Both the position numbers and the translations under genes were made by a program. 33,783 nt of DNA from a virus: positions 1 through 33,783 of the IMG/VR virus record IMGVR_UViG_3300046450_002773, one strand, 5' to 3'. Shown in pieces: positions 1 through 8,023 of the stretch; position 1 is the stretch's first letter, and every line of letters starts with the position of its first letter. Under the pieces are notes generated by a model, which was not told the DNA's origin, made no database searches, and saw only the letters and a program-made list of their open reading frames with translations.

Positions 1-1
1 A

Positions 2-757
2 ATAGATGGCACTCCTGAGCCAACAACGACAACGGCAGAAGGCTCGACGACGACAACGGCAGGGAGCTCGACGACGACAACGGCGGGAGGCTCAACGACG
101 ACAACGGCAGGGGGCTCGACGACGACTACGGCAGGCTCAACGACGACAACGGCAGAAGGCTCGACAACGACAACGGCAGAAGGCTCGACGACGACAACGG
201 CAGAAGGCTCGACAACGACAACGGCAGGGGGCTCGACGACGACAACGACGTGTGCTCCTCAATCCACACCTATGTTTCCTTGGTACAATGGGGAAGATTG
301 TGTTTGCTGCGAATGCTCAGAAACAGCAACAACAACGACAACAACCGGTGAGGAATGTTGTAGTGGCGGCACCCAGATTTATAGAGCCAACATATGCGGA
401 GTGTGTAGTGAGGGCACGGCTGAGAATTGCACGGAGTCAGCCTGTACAGCCGCAGGAGGAACTTGGGGAAGCGTGGGTAGTAATACCCCAATGAATACAA
501 TAATATACGTCTGTATGAGCTCGTCACCACAGGCCCAAAACCCTCAAATAGGAGACTTTCATGTCGCGTTGGTGTGCAGCACGGAGATGTTGTACTCGTG
601 CGTTGAGCTCCTTCCACCAGTCGATCCGCTATCGCCTCAGACCGGAGACGCTGAAGACGTGAGCGGGCCGGGCATCACTGCGACACGAGAGTTTAACCCA
701 AACGTCATTAGCACGAATTGTTGCTGTACCTCAGGCACCGGCGGTGGTGGCCCTTAG
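2..757 (+). CDS. Thr-repeat, Cys-rich surface or tail-fibre-like protein (5' truncated)
   Basis: The frame is open from the window edge, so the N-terminus lies outside. The first ~80 codons are an octapeptide repeat of the form TTTTA(E/G)GS, then a second half with about 17 cysteines, in clusters such as CVCCEC and a final NCCC. The middle has a CTESACTAAGGTW stretch, a pattern I associate with Cys-rich extracellular repeats of environmental bacteria. A low-complexity Thr/Ser/Gly linker before a disulfide- or metal-rich domain fits a virion surface decoration, tail fibre or adhesin, but no family can be named. A competing +1 frame gives an Arg/Gln-rich product that is an artefact of the repeat. 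The stop codon overlaps the AGGA of the next gene. Medium-high confidence that it is coding; function is inference. Confidence 0.7.
   Translation: MDGTPEPTTTTAEGSTTTTAGSSTTTTAGGSTTTTAGGSTTTTAGSTTTTAEGSTTTTAEGSTTTTAEGSTTTTAGGSTTTTTCAPQSTPMFPWYNGEDCVCCECSETATTTTTTGEECCSGGTQIYRANICGVCSEGTAENCTESACTAAGGTWGSVGSNTPMNTIIYVCMSSSPQAQNPQIGDFHVALVCSTEMLYSCVELLPPVDPLSPQTGDAEDVSGPGITATREFNPNVISTNCCCTSGTGGGGP
20..250 (+). repeat. 24-bp in-frame tandem repeat coding TTTTA(E/G)GS
   Basis: About nine tandem copies of a 24-nt unit (core ACGACGACAACGGCA followed by G-rich and GGCTCG codons). One copy, at 119-139, is 21 nt because it lacks one glycine codon. The length changes by whole codons, so the frame is kept, as expected for a selected protein linker that varies by slippage or recombination. 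Third positions vary between copies (ACG/ACA/ACT, TCG/TCA), so the array is not newly expanded. Confidence 0.9.
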
Positions 758-760
758 GAA

Positions 761-949
761 ATGAAACAACAAGATTTAGTAATTAACAACATAGCTATTG
801 TTCTTAATATTGATGAGGATAGCTGGGTAACTAGCAGTTTAGTTATATTAAAGCCTGACGCAACTTCATTTGAAGCTTTAGATATTATTAATTATTTATA
901 TGAAGAAGGGTTTATATTAGATAGAAGAATACAATATAAAATAGTATAA
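761..949 (+). CDS. Short protein resembling the N-terminal part of nucleoside diphosphate kinase
   Basis: This 62-residue protein has AGGA directly before its ATG, overlapping the previous stop. Residues ~26-58 read SLVILKPDAT, then a helix with DIINYLYEEGF and a strand ILDRRIQYKIV. That matches the first strand-helix-strand of NDP kinase (typically TLVIIKPDAV ... I...E.kGF.I). Full NDP kinases are ~140 residues with a catalytic His near 115; here the frame stops after the second strand, and the sequence after 950 shows no continuation that I could see. It may be a decayed remnant, or a small protein that kept the half-fold, for example as a partner of host Ndk. It is not expected to be an active kinase. 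The family link rests on one short motif and a length pattern. Confidence 0.5.
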   Translation: MKQQDLVINNIAIVLNIDEDSWVTSSLVILKPDATSFEALDIINYLYEEGFILDRRIQYKIV

Positions 950-1002
950 TTTTTAAAGTAAATAACTCGACCCATTCATATCACTAAGAAATTTTGATTA
1001 AA

Positions 1003-1704
1003 TTATTTCTTAATTTTTTTTATTCTTTCAATAAGCTCGAAGATTTTAACCTTAGGTATGTCTTCCAGAGTGTTCACGGCGTCAGCCTTTTCGTAGTTGT
1101 CGCTTACTAATCGCAGTTTTAGCTTGTCGAAAGTAACCCCCCTGTCTTTCATTACGTTTCTAAGGAGGGATACTGGGTCAGCTTGGTTTTCTGCGCTGGA
1201 CGAAGGGTCTTCTGTGAGCTTAGATTCTGGTAACTCTTCTTTACTCACGATATTAATTTTTAAAAAATTACGAACGCAACGGTTGAAGGCTCTGTTTTCA
1301 GCTATAGGTCCGAGAAAGTTTCTAGCAAAGCTATTCGTGTTGTTGGGAGAAGCGTCACCAATAGCAGAGAAAGTTACTGCTTGGTCTTCGGTTTCGTAAT
1401 TAGGAATCCAGTCAATAGTGCAGGTCGTAACAACATAATCAGAGGACGGACTGGTAATTTGATAGCGAACATTTGTGTACCCTCTGATTTGAGCCAACTC
1501 TTTAACTCCCCCCAGTAAGATAATCAATTGATGATCTTCGAGCTTTGATACATCTGTCTCTGACGTTCTCTGACGATTAGGAACAAGGTGCTCGGGTTTT
1601 ACCATTTTTCTCCAATCGATTAAACCACTCTCATCGTACTGATATTTCACAGAAGTACCGGAAATAAGCCCGTTGGCATCTCTTTTAATTTTTTTTAGTT
1701 TCAT
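1003..1704 (-). CDS. Putative recombination/ssDNA-annealing protein
   Basis: This 233-residue protein starts three bases after the stop of the putative SSB, with no clear Shine-Dalgarno sequence, suggesting translation by reinitiation. The central region carries GDASPNNTNSFARNFLGP followed by AENRAFNRCVRNFL. This resembles the 'G.ASP.N ... aEtRA..RAlR' signature seen in Rad52/Sak-like annealing and related phage DNA-binding proteins, and it is preceded by a beta-rich segment (residues ~75-115). The C-terminal ~60 residues are helical and charged and may be a separate binding tail. Its position directly after an SSB-like gene and next to Pol III alpha supports a DNA-metabolism role. The exact family is uncertain; another DNA-binding fold is possible. 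Confidence 0.5.
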   Translation of the reverse strand: MKLKKIKRDANGLISGTSVKYQYDESGLIDWRKMVKPEHLVPNRQRTSETDVSKLEDHQLIILLGGVKELAQIRGYTNVRYQITSPSSDYVVTTCTIDWIPNYETEDQAVTFSAIGDASPNNTNSFARNFLGPIAENRAFNRCVRNFLKINIVSKEELPESKLTEDPSSSAENQADPVSLLRNVMKDRGVTFDKLKLRLVSDNYEKADAVNTLEDIPKVKIFELIERIKKIKK

Positions 1705-1707
1705 AAT

Positions 1708-2301
1708 TTACCAAAGATCATCTTCTTCACTCGCGTCCGCAACTTCGCGAACAACTTCTTGTTGATTCTGCTGATTTTGAGCCAGCTTTTTCTTGAACGT
1801 ATCCTCCATGGTTTTATCTGTTATCAGGAAGCTTTCCCGCAGAAGATACGCTAAGTGTTCTCTAAGCAGTTTTCCTTCTGGGAAAGTTAAGCCTATAACA
1901 AAACTTGATTTATTCGTCGAATCTTCTTTCGATTCTCTAGTTACCCTAAGGGAAAAGCCTTTTTGCACGGTTCCTTCGATCCATGTTCCTTCTTCGTTTT
2001 TCGATTTAGGAACGTAAGGGCCGAAGGTAAACCTTACGACTTGATTGCTTCCGTGGTAGCCTGAAACCTCTACGTTTCTGTCTATCGCATCCATAAAGGC
2101 GGCTATTTCTGTCTGGCTAAATTTAATATTTACATTCTTACCTTCAACTTTTTTATTCTTTTGAAATGACCCAATTTTGCGACCGCTATCCCAAGAGTCT
2201 TGCTTAATTAGGTTGGAGAAAAAGGAATTGTCTCTCTTGTTGAGATAGAAAGACATGGCCGTGCCTGTCACTTTCGGAGTTGGTTTGTAAAAACTGATCA
2301 T
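1708..2301 (-). CDS. Putative single-stranded DNA-binding protein with acidic C-terminal tip
   Basis: The N-terminal ~150 residues are beta-rich with conserved-looking aromatics (FYKPTPKVTG, FFSNLIKQDSWD, VRFTFGPYVP). A Gln-rich linker (QNQQNQQEVV) follows, then an acidic tip ending SEEDDLW. A DNA-binding body, a flexible linker and an acidic tip with a terminal hydrophobic residue is the architecture of SSB proteins, where the tip binds replication partners. No OB-fold motif is identified outright; a PC4/Whirly-like fold is equally possible. It is first in a two-gene unit with its own near-consensus promoter only a few bases upstream, and the polymerase gene ends 31 bp before it. Moderate confidence in an ssDNA-binding role. 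Confidence 0.5.
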   Translation of the reverse strand: MISFYKPTPKVTGTAMSFYLNKRDNSFFSNLIKQDSWDSGRKIGSFQKNKKVEGKNVNIKFSQTEIAAFMDAIDRNVEVSGYHGSNQVVRFTFGPYVPKSKNEEGTWIEGTVQKGFSLRVTRESKEDSTNKSSFVIGLTFPEGKLLREHLAYLLRESFLITDKTMEDTFKKKLAQNQQNQQEVVREVADASEEDDLW

Positions 2302-2336
2302 AGTAATAATTATAGAGGTTTTTTAGTTTACGTCAA
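2302..2336 (-). promoter_or_regulatory. Sigma70-like promoter, leaderless arrangement, for the SSB-like gene
   Basis: On the minus strand TTGACG (2331-2336) is followed after 16 bp by a perfect TATAAT (2309-2314). Only 7 nt separate the -10 box from the ATG at 2301. The predicted transcription start falls on or next to the A of the ATG, so there is no room for a ribosome binding site. The -35 box overlaps the last codons of the upstream polymerase gene. Confidence 0.75.
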
Positions 2337-4870
2337 GCATCTTTTAAGTCGGAGAGCTTTGTGTATATTTTATTGGTCTGGATAGCTATCTTATCAGCGA
2401 AGACAACCTCTTCCTTCTTTTTTCCAGTTACTATTACAATGTTATTTTCTTCGGGGGGGTTGTTAGCGTTTTCTGCCATCATTTGAGCAAGCCTGTTGGA
2501 GAAGATCATCACTTTCATGTTGGCTGTCTCGTCTTTTACGAAGACTTTCATGTATTCATTGTCGTTTCTGGACTTACCGAAGAAAGGCTTGTCTTCAACT
2601 GCCCCAACAAACGATACGGTCTCGTCAATCTCAGACTCTTCCACTGTTCTTAGGGAAAATAACCCCTGTCTTTTCTCTTGGAAAATATCTCTTAACGTTT
2701 TTCCTGAGGTATACCCTAATAGATGGTTTTCGTAATACCAGTTTGCGAATGATTCGGAGTATTTGTTCTTGAAGTAAATTTGCTTGTATGGCTCAGACTT
2801 CTTTCTAATGGTTTTCATTCTGGTTTCCTTCACCATGGGCTTACCTTTGTCATCTTTTTTAATGGATAGACACTTCATTATCTCTACTAAATCAAAATTA
2901 TATTTATCAGCAAGCAAAAGGGCTGCCGCTTTTTCTTTTTTCGTGAGGATATTCCACAATTGAGCCTCGTAAACTATCTTGCTGCGAGACATCTGGAACC
3001 CCTCAAAGGTTCCGGCCTGAATTAAGGCGGATAAAATACCAATGGTGAGACCAGCTTCCTTGGCTCCCTCAAAGACTTCGAACTTGGTAGAGTAGCAATT
3101 CTTGAAGTCGTTTAATTTTTCAATAGACTTCTCAGAGATACCCTTTATGGAAAGCAGCCCGAAGCGAATATTGTTTCCTTCAGCGTTAAAATCCATTTCA
3201 GATTTTATGATATGAGGAGGGAGTAGCTTTACTCCGAAATCGCTCATCTCTCTTTGCGTTTTTGAAATCTCACGAATTGGGTCAGGTTCATGCCTAGTCA
3301 TCTTGAGAAGGCTCAAGAAGAACTGTTGCGGGTATTTAAATTTAAGGTAAACAGTCGTCGCCGCTAAGGCTGCGTACGAAATTGAATGAGACTTATTAAA
3401 AGAGTAATTTGCTGAGTCTTCTAGCAAGCTCCAAAGAACATCGCCGATTTTGGGATCTAGATTGTTTTCTTTTACCTTGCTTTTTATTTTCCTTTTCCAT
3501 TTACGGACTTCTATTACTTTTTTCTTGCCGACAATTCTGCGAAGTATTTCCGCTTCGTCGAGCGTGAAGCCTATTTTGTTTGCCATCTGCATCATTTGTT
3601 CTTGATACAATGCCACCCCTCCGGTCTGCAATAAAATATCATCAAAGAATGGGTGAATGGATTCACCTTCCCCAGTGTTGGCATACTCAGCGTATTGATC
3701 AACAAAGGCCAATGCCCCCGGACGAGATAGGGCCAGCACTCCGCTCAGTTCTTCTAAGTTTTTAGGTTTAACTTTCTGGCATACCCTAAAGTTCGTGTCC
3801 GCTTCGATTTGGAACAGTCCATGTGGGGTTCTTAGATTTTGTAGGTTATCGTAAATGAGACTGTCGTTTAGATCTATGTCCGAAAGCTCTATGCCAACAT
3901 TTTTACATACATCGTCTACGACTGATACAGCCCTGAGTCCAAGGATGTCCAGCTTGACGTTGAACATGGATACCCAGTTCATATCGTAAGAAGAAACGAA
4001 GCTTTTCTTGTCTGAAGTAAGCTCGGTGGGGCAACTGTCGTCCATCATATCATAAGACAAAGATATTGCTGATGGATGAACCCCTTTGTTTTTGTTTAGG
4101 CCTTTTATTTTTAAGGCTATTTGGTAACACTCGTTATTGTTATCGCACCATTCCCTGAAGTCTGACTCTTCAGCGTAAGCTTCCTTTAGGTCTTTGACTT
4201 GCCCAAAAACCTTTGGGATAAGAGATGAAACTTTATTCATTTCTTGTTCTGATTTAGAAGCCACAACTTTGCCACACTCTTTTACGCATAGCTTTCCGCT
4301 TAGAGTGTTGAGCGTTACGATCTTCGAGGTTTTACCTTTGAATTTGCTCTCCAGAAACTCAAGGACTTTCTGCCTGTTGTAATAACAGATATCCAAGTCT
4401 ACGTCCATCATCAAGGAGCCGTCCAAGTAAGTGATTCCGTCTACTATAGTTTTCTTCGCTCTTATTTTTGAGATAAAACGCTCGAAGAATAAACCGTATT
4501 CTATCGGATCAATTTTCGTGACCCCCATTAGGTAAAGAAGTAAACTTCCCGCAGCTGAACCACGACCAATACCCGTTGGGATTTGCTCTTTTTTGCAAAA
4601 GTTAATTACTTCCCAGACAAGTAAAAGGTAATCCACAAACCCAAGCTCTCTAACTGTTTTAAGCTCGTGGGTTAACCTTTCTCTGTACTTTGGTTCATCT
4701 AACTTTAGTTTTTGTAAACCATCTTCGCAAAGAGACTCTAAGAAGTCTTCGTTACAGATGTCTTCGCTTACACCCAGCTTCCTTTTGTCCTTGTTCTCTA
4801 CTTTAAAAGAAGGGAGCCTAACTCCGTGAATCTTTAAATCGAGGTCTTCAAATTGGTCTATGAAATTCAT
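2333..4870 (-). CDS. dnaE-like: DNA polymerase III alpha, catalytic polymerase part (PHP domain absent)
   Basis: This is a C-family replicative polymerase. Residues ~20-100 match the start of the palm region, followed by GRGSAAGS (102-109) and LDPIEY-type motifs. Catalytic aspartates are visible in MDVDLDI (D158 and D160) and in VKLDILGLR (D308). Fingers motifs ELSGVLALSRPGAL and GVALYQEQMMQMA follow, then a helix-hairpin-like GLLSIKGIS and a C-terminal OB-fold (~730-810, VSFVGAVEDKPFFGKS). The usual N-terminal PHP domain is missing; it is encoded separately at 9347-10096. The break falls where bacterial DnaE has the short link between PHP and palm, just before the LPxF motif. The start overlaps the carbamoyltransferase stop in ATGA. 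Together the two pieces total 1094 residues, close to intact DnaE. Confidence 0.93.
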   Translation of the reverse strand: MNFIDQFEDLDLKIHGVRLPSFKVENKDKRKLGVSEDICNEDFLESLCEDGLQKLKLDEPKYRERLTHELKTVRELGFVDYLLLVWEVINFCKKEQIPTGIGRGSAAGSLLLYLMGVTKIDPIEYGLFFERFISKIRAKKTIVDGITYLDGSLMMDVDLDICYYNRQKVLEFLESKFKGKTSKIVTLNTLSGKLCVKECGKVVASKSEQEMNKVSSLIPKVFGQVKDLKEAYAEESDFREWCDNNNECYQIALKIKGLNKNKGVHPSAISLSYDMMDDSCPTELTSDKKSFVSSYDMNWVSMFNVKLDILGLRAVSVVDDVCKNVGIELSDIDLNDSLIYDNLQNLRTPHGLFQIEADTNFRVCQKVKPKNLEELSGVLALSRPGALAFVDQYAEYANTGEGESIHPFFDDILLQTGGVALYQEQMMQMANKIGFTLDEAEILRRIVGKKKVIEVRKWKRKIKSKVKENNLDPKIGDVLWSLLEDSANYSFNKSHSISYAALAATTVYLKFKYPQQFFLSLLKMTRHEPDPIREISKTQREMSDFGVKLLPPHIIKSEMDFNAEGNNIRFGLLSIKGISEKSIEKLNDFKNCYSTKFEVFEGAKEAGLTIGILSALIQAGTFEGFQMSRSKIVYEAQLWNILTKKEKAAALLLADKYNFDLVEIMKCLSIKKDDKGKPMVKETRMKTIRKKSEPYKQIYFKNKYSESFANWYYENHLLGYTSGKTLRDIFQEKRQGLFSLRTVEESEIDETVSFVGAVEDKPFFGKSRNDNEYMKVFVKDETANMKVMIFSNRLAQMMAENANNPPEENNIVIVTGKKKEEVVFADKIAIQTNKIYTKLSDLKDA

Positions 4871-6519
4871 TTTTCTACTATAAAATTACCTACACAAAGT
4901 GAGTCCGCGTCACTTTCCATAAAGGTTCTGATTGCATCGTATGGAGAATTCACTATGGGCTCGTAACTTAAATTAAAGCTAGTGTTCAGGACTAAAGGTA
5001 TACCAGTTCTTTTTTTAAATTCAAGAATTATATCATGAAAAATTGGATTAGTTTTCTTATAGACTGTTTGAGGTCTGCAAGAACCGTCTACGTGGACAAC
5101 AGCGGGTATCTTATCTTTATAACTCTCTTTAACTTGACACGCCATTAGCATGTAGGGAGAATGAATTTTAGACTCAACCACGTCGAAGTAGTCTTCTTCG
5201 AGAATGCTTGGCGCTAAAGGTCTCCAAGGCTCTCGGCCTTTAATTTTGTTTACTTTATCTAGCATTCCTTTACTGCAAGGGTTCGCTAGTATGCTTCTGT
5301 TACCCAACGCTCTCGGTCCTATCTCTGCTCTGCCTTGGAAGTTGCAAACAACCTTATCTTGGGCAAGTAAATCCGCAACACGTTCGGATGGATTGTTGTA
5401 ATGAGTGTAATTTAAATTTTGCTCGTCTAGCTCTTTGTTAATATCGTCTTGAGAAAATTCAGACCCCCAGTATGCATGATCAAAATTATTCTCAAAATTA
5501 CCGCCATGCTCTTTGCATCCTAAAATTGCCGCACCAAGAGCCGTTCCGTTGTCCGCCGCAGCGGGTTGCACAAAAACCTCATCCACGAAATCGAGCGAGG
5601 CTAAGTGCCCATTCCCTGTACAATTTAGAGCGACACCGCCAGCGAGACAGAAGTTTGAGCAACCATTGTCGGCAACCATTTCTATAGCTTTTTTGGTTAG
5701 GTAATTGTTGTAATGGTGCTGTAGCATGTACGCCGTATCCTTGCCTTCCTGCGACAAGGGGTCCACCATCTTACCGGACTGAATGCTCCAGCCTTTTTTC
5801 TCGAAAAACATATTGTACTCAAACAGGTTTGGAGAGCCATCTGGCATGAATAAACCCGGGAGAGCCTCAAGGTTGTACTTCCCGTAAGAAGCCAGCCCCA
5901 TTGTTTTCCCTTCTCCAGAATGGCGTATGAAGCCTAAAAATTCAGTAACGTCTTCCCAAATCCTCCCCCAAGAATAATCTACAGGAATGACTTCATTAAA
6001 GCTTAGCGGGTTTACTTGGTGAGTGGTTATATCGTGGTAATTAGAAAAAGTTCCTTCACTAAACCCGAGCCAACCGCTGCAATCATCTCCAGATCCATCT
6101 AGAGAAAGTAGATTGCTAAAAGAAAAACCACTGCAAAAAAACGAAGAAGCGACATGGCAGAGGTGATGATTGTAATAAGAAACTCTTGCATCTATTTCTA
6201 GGCTCGAAAAGCCAGCTAACATTCTATCTGTAGAAAGTTTTAGAAAATCAGCACGATCCCGTCGTTTTTGCAACTCGGTGTTTGGATTCCACCCGCAAGC
6301 AATCACATCTAAATCTTTTGGTCCAATCCCACCAACTCTAAGGCATTCTTTTATTGCGTTCGCGGGAAAATCTCCATGCGATTGTCCATTAAAAACATTT
6401 GTAGCGTGCTTGTTTCTGGTGAAGCGTTCCTCTTCGTTTATGGAAACTATTTTGCCGTCCATTATGAGGCATGCGGCAGTGTTCCAGCTTATGGGGTGAG
6501 TTATTCCTAATACATTCAT
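4867..6519 (-). CDS. Carbamoyltransferase, NodU/CmcH/TobZ family
   Basis: The family transfers a carbamoyl group from carbamoyl phosphate, through carbamoyl-adenylate, to hydroxyls of sugars or small molecules. All landmarks are present over 550 residues. These are a Kae1-like N-domain with NEEERFTRNKH (~28-38) and metal-binding HHLCH (118-122), LDGSGDD, CLAGGVALN, and QPAAADNGTALGAA. A C-terminal domain has GRAEIGPRALGNRS, REPWRPLAP, VDGSCRPQTV and LNTSFN. It looks complete and active. It overlaps its upstream and downstream genes by 4 bp and lies between a GT9-like gene and Pol III alpha. The acceptor is unknown: a phage-modified surface glycan, a virion glycan or a modified nucleotide are all possible. 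High confidence in family, low in substrate. Confidence 0.93.
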   Translation of the reverse strand: MNVLGITHPISWNTAACLIMDGKIVSINEEERFTRNKHATNVFNGQSHGDFPANAIKECLRVGGIGPKDLDVIACGWNPNTELQKRRDRADFLKLSTDRMLAGFSSLEIDARVSYYNHHLCHVASSFFCSGFSFSNLLSLDGSGDDCSGWLGFSEGTFSNYHDITTHQVNPLSFNEVIPVDYSWGRIWEDVTEFLGFIRHSGEGKTMGLASYGKYNLEALPGLFMPDGSPNLFEYNMFFEKKGWSIQSGKMVDPLSQEGKDTAYMLQHHYNNYLTKKAIEMVADNGCSNFCLAGGVALNCTGNGHLASLDFVDEVFVQPAAADNGTALGAAILGCKEHGGNFENNFDHAYWGSEFSQDDINKELDEQNLNYTHYNNPSERVADLLAQDKVVCNFQGRAEIGPRALGNRSILANPCSKGMLDKVNKIKGREPWRPLAPSILEEDYFDVVESKIHSPYMLMACQVKESYKDKIPAVVHVDGSCRPQTVYKKTNPIFHDIILEFKKRTGIPLVLNTSFNLSYEPIVNSPYDAIRTFMESDADSLCVGNFIVEK

Positions 6520-7388
6520 AATTTATCTATCCAATCAGCTAAGTTTTTGTCACACTCCTCTTTTTTGTTGGCGAAATCCATAATACAGCAATTGTCGTTT
6601 CCGACAAGTTTATATTTATAGCTTCTTATGTTCATTACGTCGTTCACCATGCCGTGCCCCCCTGCCATAGCTGTTTTGATTCCCGCAGCCTTTGAGTACC
6701 AAGCTGTCCAGCTACAACAACTTACATTAAGTTTACTATAGTTCCAGATCAAATCCAATGATTCAAAAAAGGTTAATTTGCCGATAAGATTTAGTATTTC
6801 GTAATCATGCAGTAAATATGGATAATATTTATACATAGCTTCGTTATCTTTCTCACCGCCAATTAATATTATTTTATATCCACCGCCCTTAAGACTACGC
6901 ACTGTCTCTTTCCAGACCGGAAGATAGTACTCCTCAAATTCTTCTGGGGGCTTGTTCGTTAGTGAGATGGGATGCAATACGGCGACCTTTTCGTTTTGCA
7001 GAATTCCAGCGTTAAACTTCTGAGGAAAAAGGTCAATATCTACATCTTCTCTTATATCGTTTTCCCAATCCGCCATAGGAGGAAGGTCAACGAATTCAAT
7101 ATTATAGTTTGAATTATCTATGGAAGCGGAAAAATCCCTTTGGTGAAAGTCAAAAATTAATCCTTTTACGAATCTAACTGAATTTAAGAAATTTAATACG
7201 TTTGCATTTGCTGGGAAAAAGTTCTGCGAATTTGGATGCCAGAATTGTTTCCCAGTATGGTAAACGACTTCATCTTTTTCAAGGTTGATTAAGTTTTGTT
7301 TGGTTTTGCAAACATCTATGATAGTGTCTCCGTAAAATCCAGAGGCAATCCAAGAATGAAATTCTTTTTCGTGGTGAAACTTGTTCAT
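6516..7388 (-). CDS. GT-B glycosyltransferase-like protein, heptosyltransferase (GT9)-like
   Basis: This is a ~290-residue protein. Its C-terminal half has the second Rossmann domain of GT9-type enzymes: VAVLHPIS, a helix with EYYLPVWKETVRSLK, the strand YKIILIGGEKDN, then LNLIGKLTFFESLDLI and SCCSWTAWYSKAAG. GT9 enzymes transfer ADP-heptose-type sugars; the donor here is unknown. The N-terminal half is shorter and more divergent. I chose the ATG at 7388 because it makes an ATGA overlap with the DnaQ stop, the linkage used by its neighbours. An ATG at 7403 (starting MDDRV) is the alternative and would overlap by 19 bp. Fold assignment is fairly secure; sugar specificity is not readable. Confidence 0.7.
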   Translation of the reverse strand: MNKFHHEKEFHSWIASGFYGDTIIDVCKTKQNLINLEKDEVVYHTGKQFWHPNSQNFFPANANVLNFLNSVRFVKGLIFDFHQRDFSASIDNSNYNIEFVDLPPMADWENDIREDVDIDLFPQKFNAGILQNEKVAVLHPISLTNKPPEEFEEYYLPVWKETVRSLKGGGYKIILIGGEKDNEAMYKYYPYLLHDYEILNLIGKLTFFESLDLIWNYSKLNVSCCSWTAWYSKAAGIKTAMAGGHGMVNDVMNIRSYKYKLVGNDNCCIMDFANKKEECDKNLADWIDKL

Positions 7389-8023
7389 AACTCGATCATC
7401 CATTTTATCTTATTCCAGACTTTTATATTGAGACGCAAGTCAACAACTGCGTCATGGAGGTCATCGTCGTCATGCTCTATTTCATACTCTCTGCCTAACG
7501 CTGCCAAGTTTGTCCTAACCCCTTTCCTTCTTTCGCTATACATTTTGTATTGGTACTCTAAGAAGTTATCGCTTTGCTTGTAGTAGTTTCCGAACTTCAG
7601 ACCCTTAGCTATGCAGTTCGTGTCTATAATTTTTTCTACAAGATGCTTGTAGGGCTTACCCATGTATTTATAGAAGTCTTTTATTAAATATAAATCGAAG
7701 CCAAGGATGTTGTGTCCCACTATGTAGTCGGCGTTATCCAGCCAGTCTTGCATGGTGGGGAAAACTTCTTCGGGGGATAATCCCTTTTTTTCTAATACCT
7801 TCGGGTTAAACTTCGTTATCCTCGCCGCGTCTGCGCTGATTTTTAAATGGGTATCCCATTTTATGTGGTAATTCTTGGTAGCCACGGTTTTGTCTCCCAC
7901 GACTTTAATCATGCCTATCTGCCAAGGTAGGTTATGGCAAGAATTTAAGCATAGATTTAATGTTTCGCAGTCAATGAAAACATATTCTTTTTCTCTATCG
8001 AATCTTAAGTATTGTTCATCCAT
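7385..8023 (-). CDS. dnaQ-like: DnaQ-like DEDDh 3'-5' exonuclease (Pol III epsilon-like)
   Basis: Motif Exo I is YVFIDCETLN (D18, E20), Exo II is VGHNILGFD, and Exo III is the late HDAVVDLRLNIKVW with the His and Asp of the DEDDh type. Length (212 residues) fits the epsilon catalytic domain. No clear C-terminal tail for clamp or alpha binding is seen. Its place between the two separated pieces of Pol III alpha suggests it proofreads for that polymerase; phage C-family polymerases lack an internal exonuclease. It overlaps the upstream GT34 gene by 8 bp and the downstream gene by 4. Confidence 0.88.
   Translation of the reverse strand: MDEQYLRFDREKEYVFIDCETLNLCLNSCHNLPWQIGMIKVVGDKTVATKNYHIKWDTHLKISADAARITKFNPKVLEKKGLSPEEVFPTMQDWLDNADYIVGHNILGFDLYLIKDFYKYMGKPYKHLVEKIIDTNCIAKGLKFGNYYKQSDNFLEYQYKMYSERRKGVRTNLAALGREYEIEHDDDDLHDAVVDLRLNIKVWNKIKWMIEL

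Noticed and set aside
6-494. An Arg/Gln-rich open frame over the repeat array
   Set aside because: It is the +1 shadow of the Thr-repeat frame; the other frame keeps codon units and continues to 757 with a Cys-rich domain.
270-617. Minus-strand frame opposite the Cys-rich domain
   Set aside because: Antisense to a better supported gene with no recognisable pattern.
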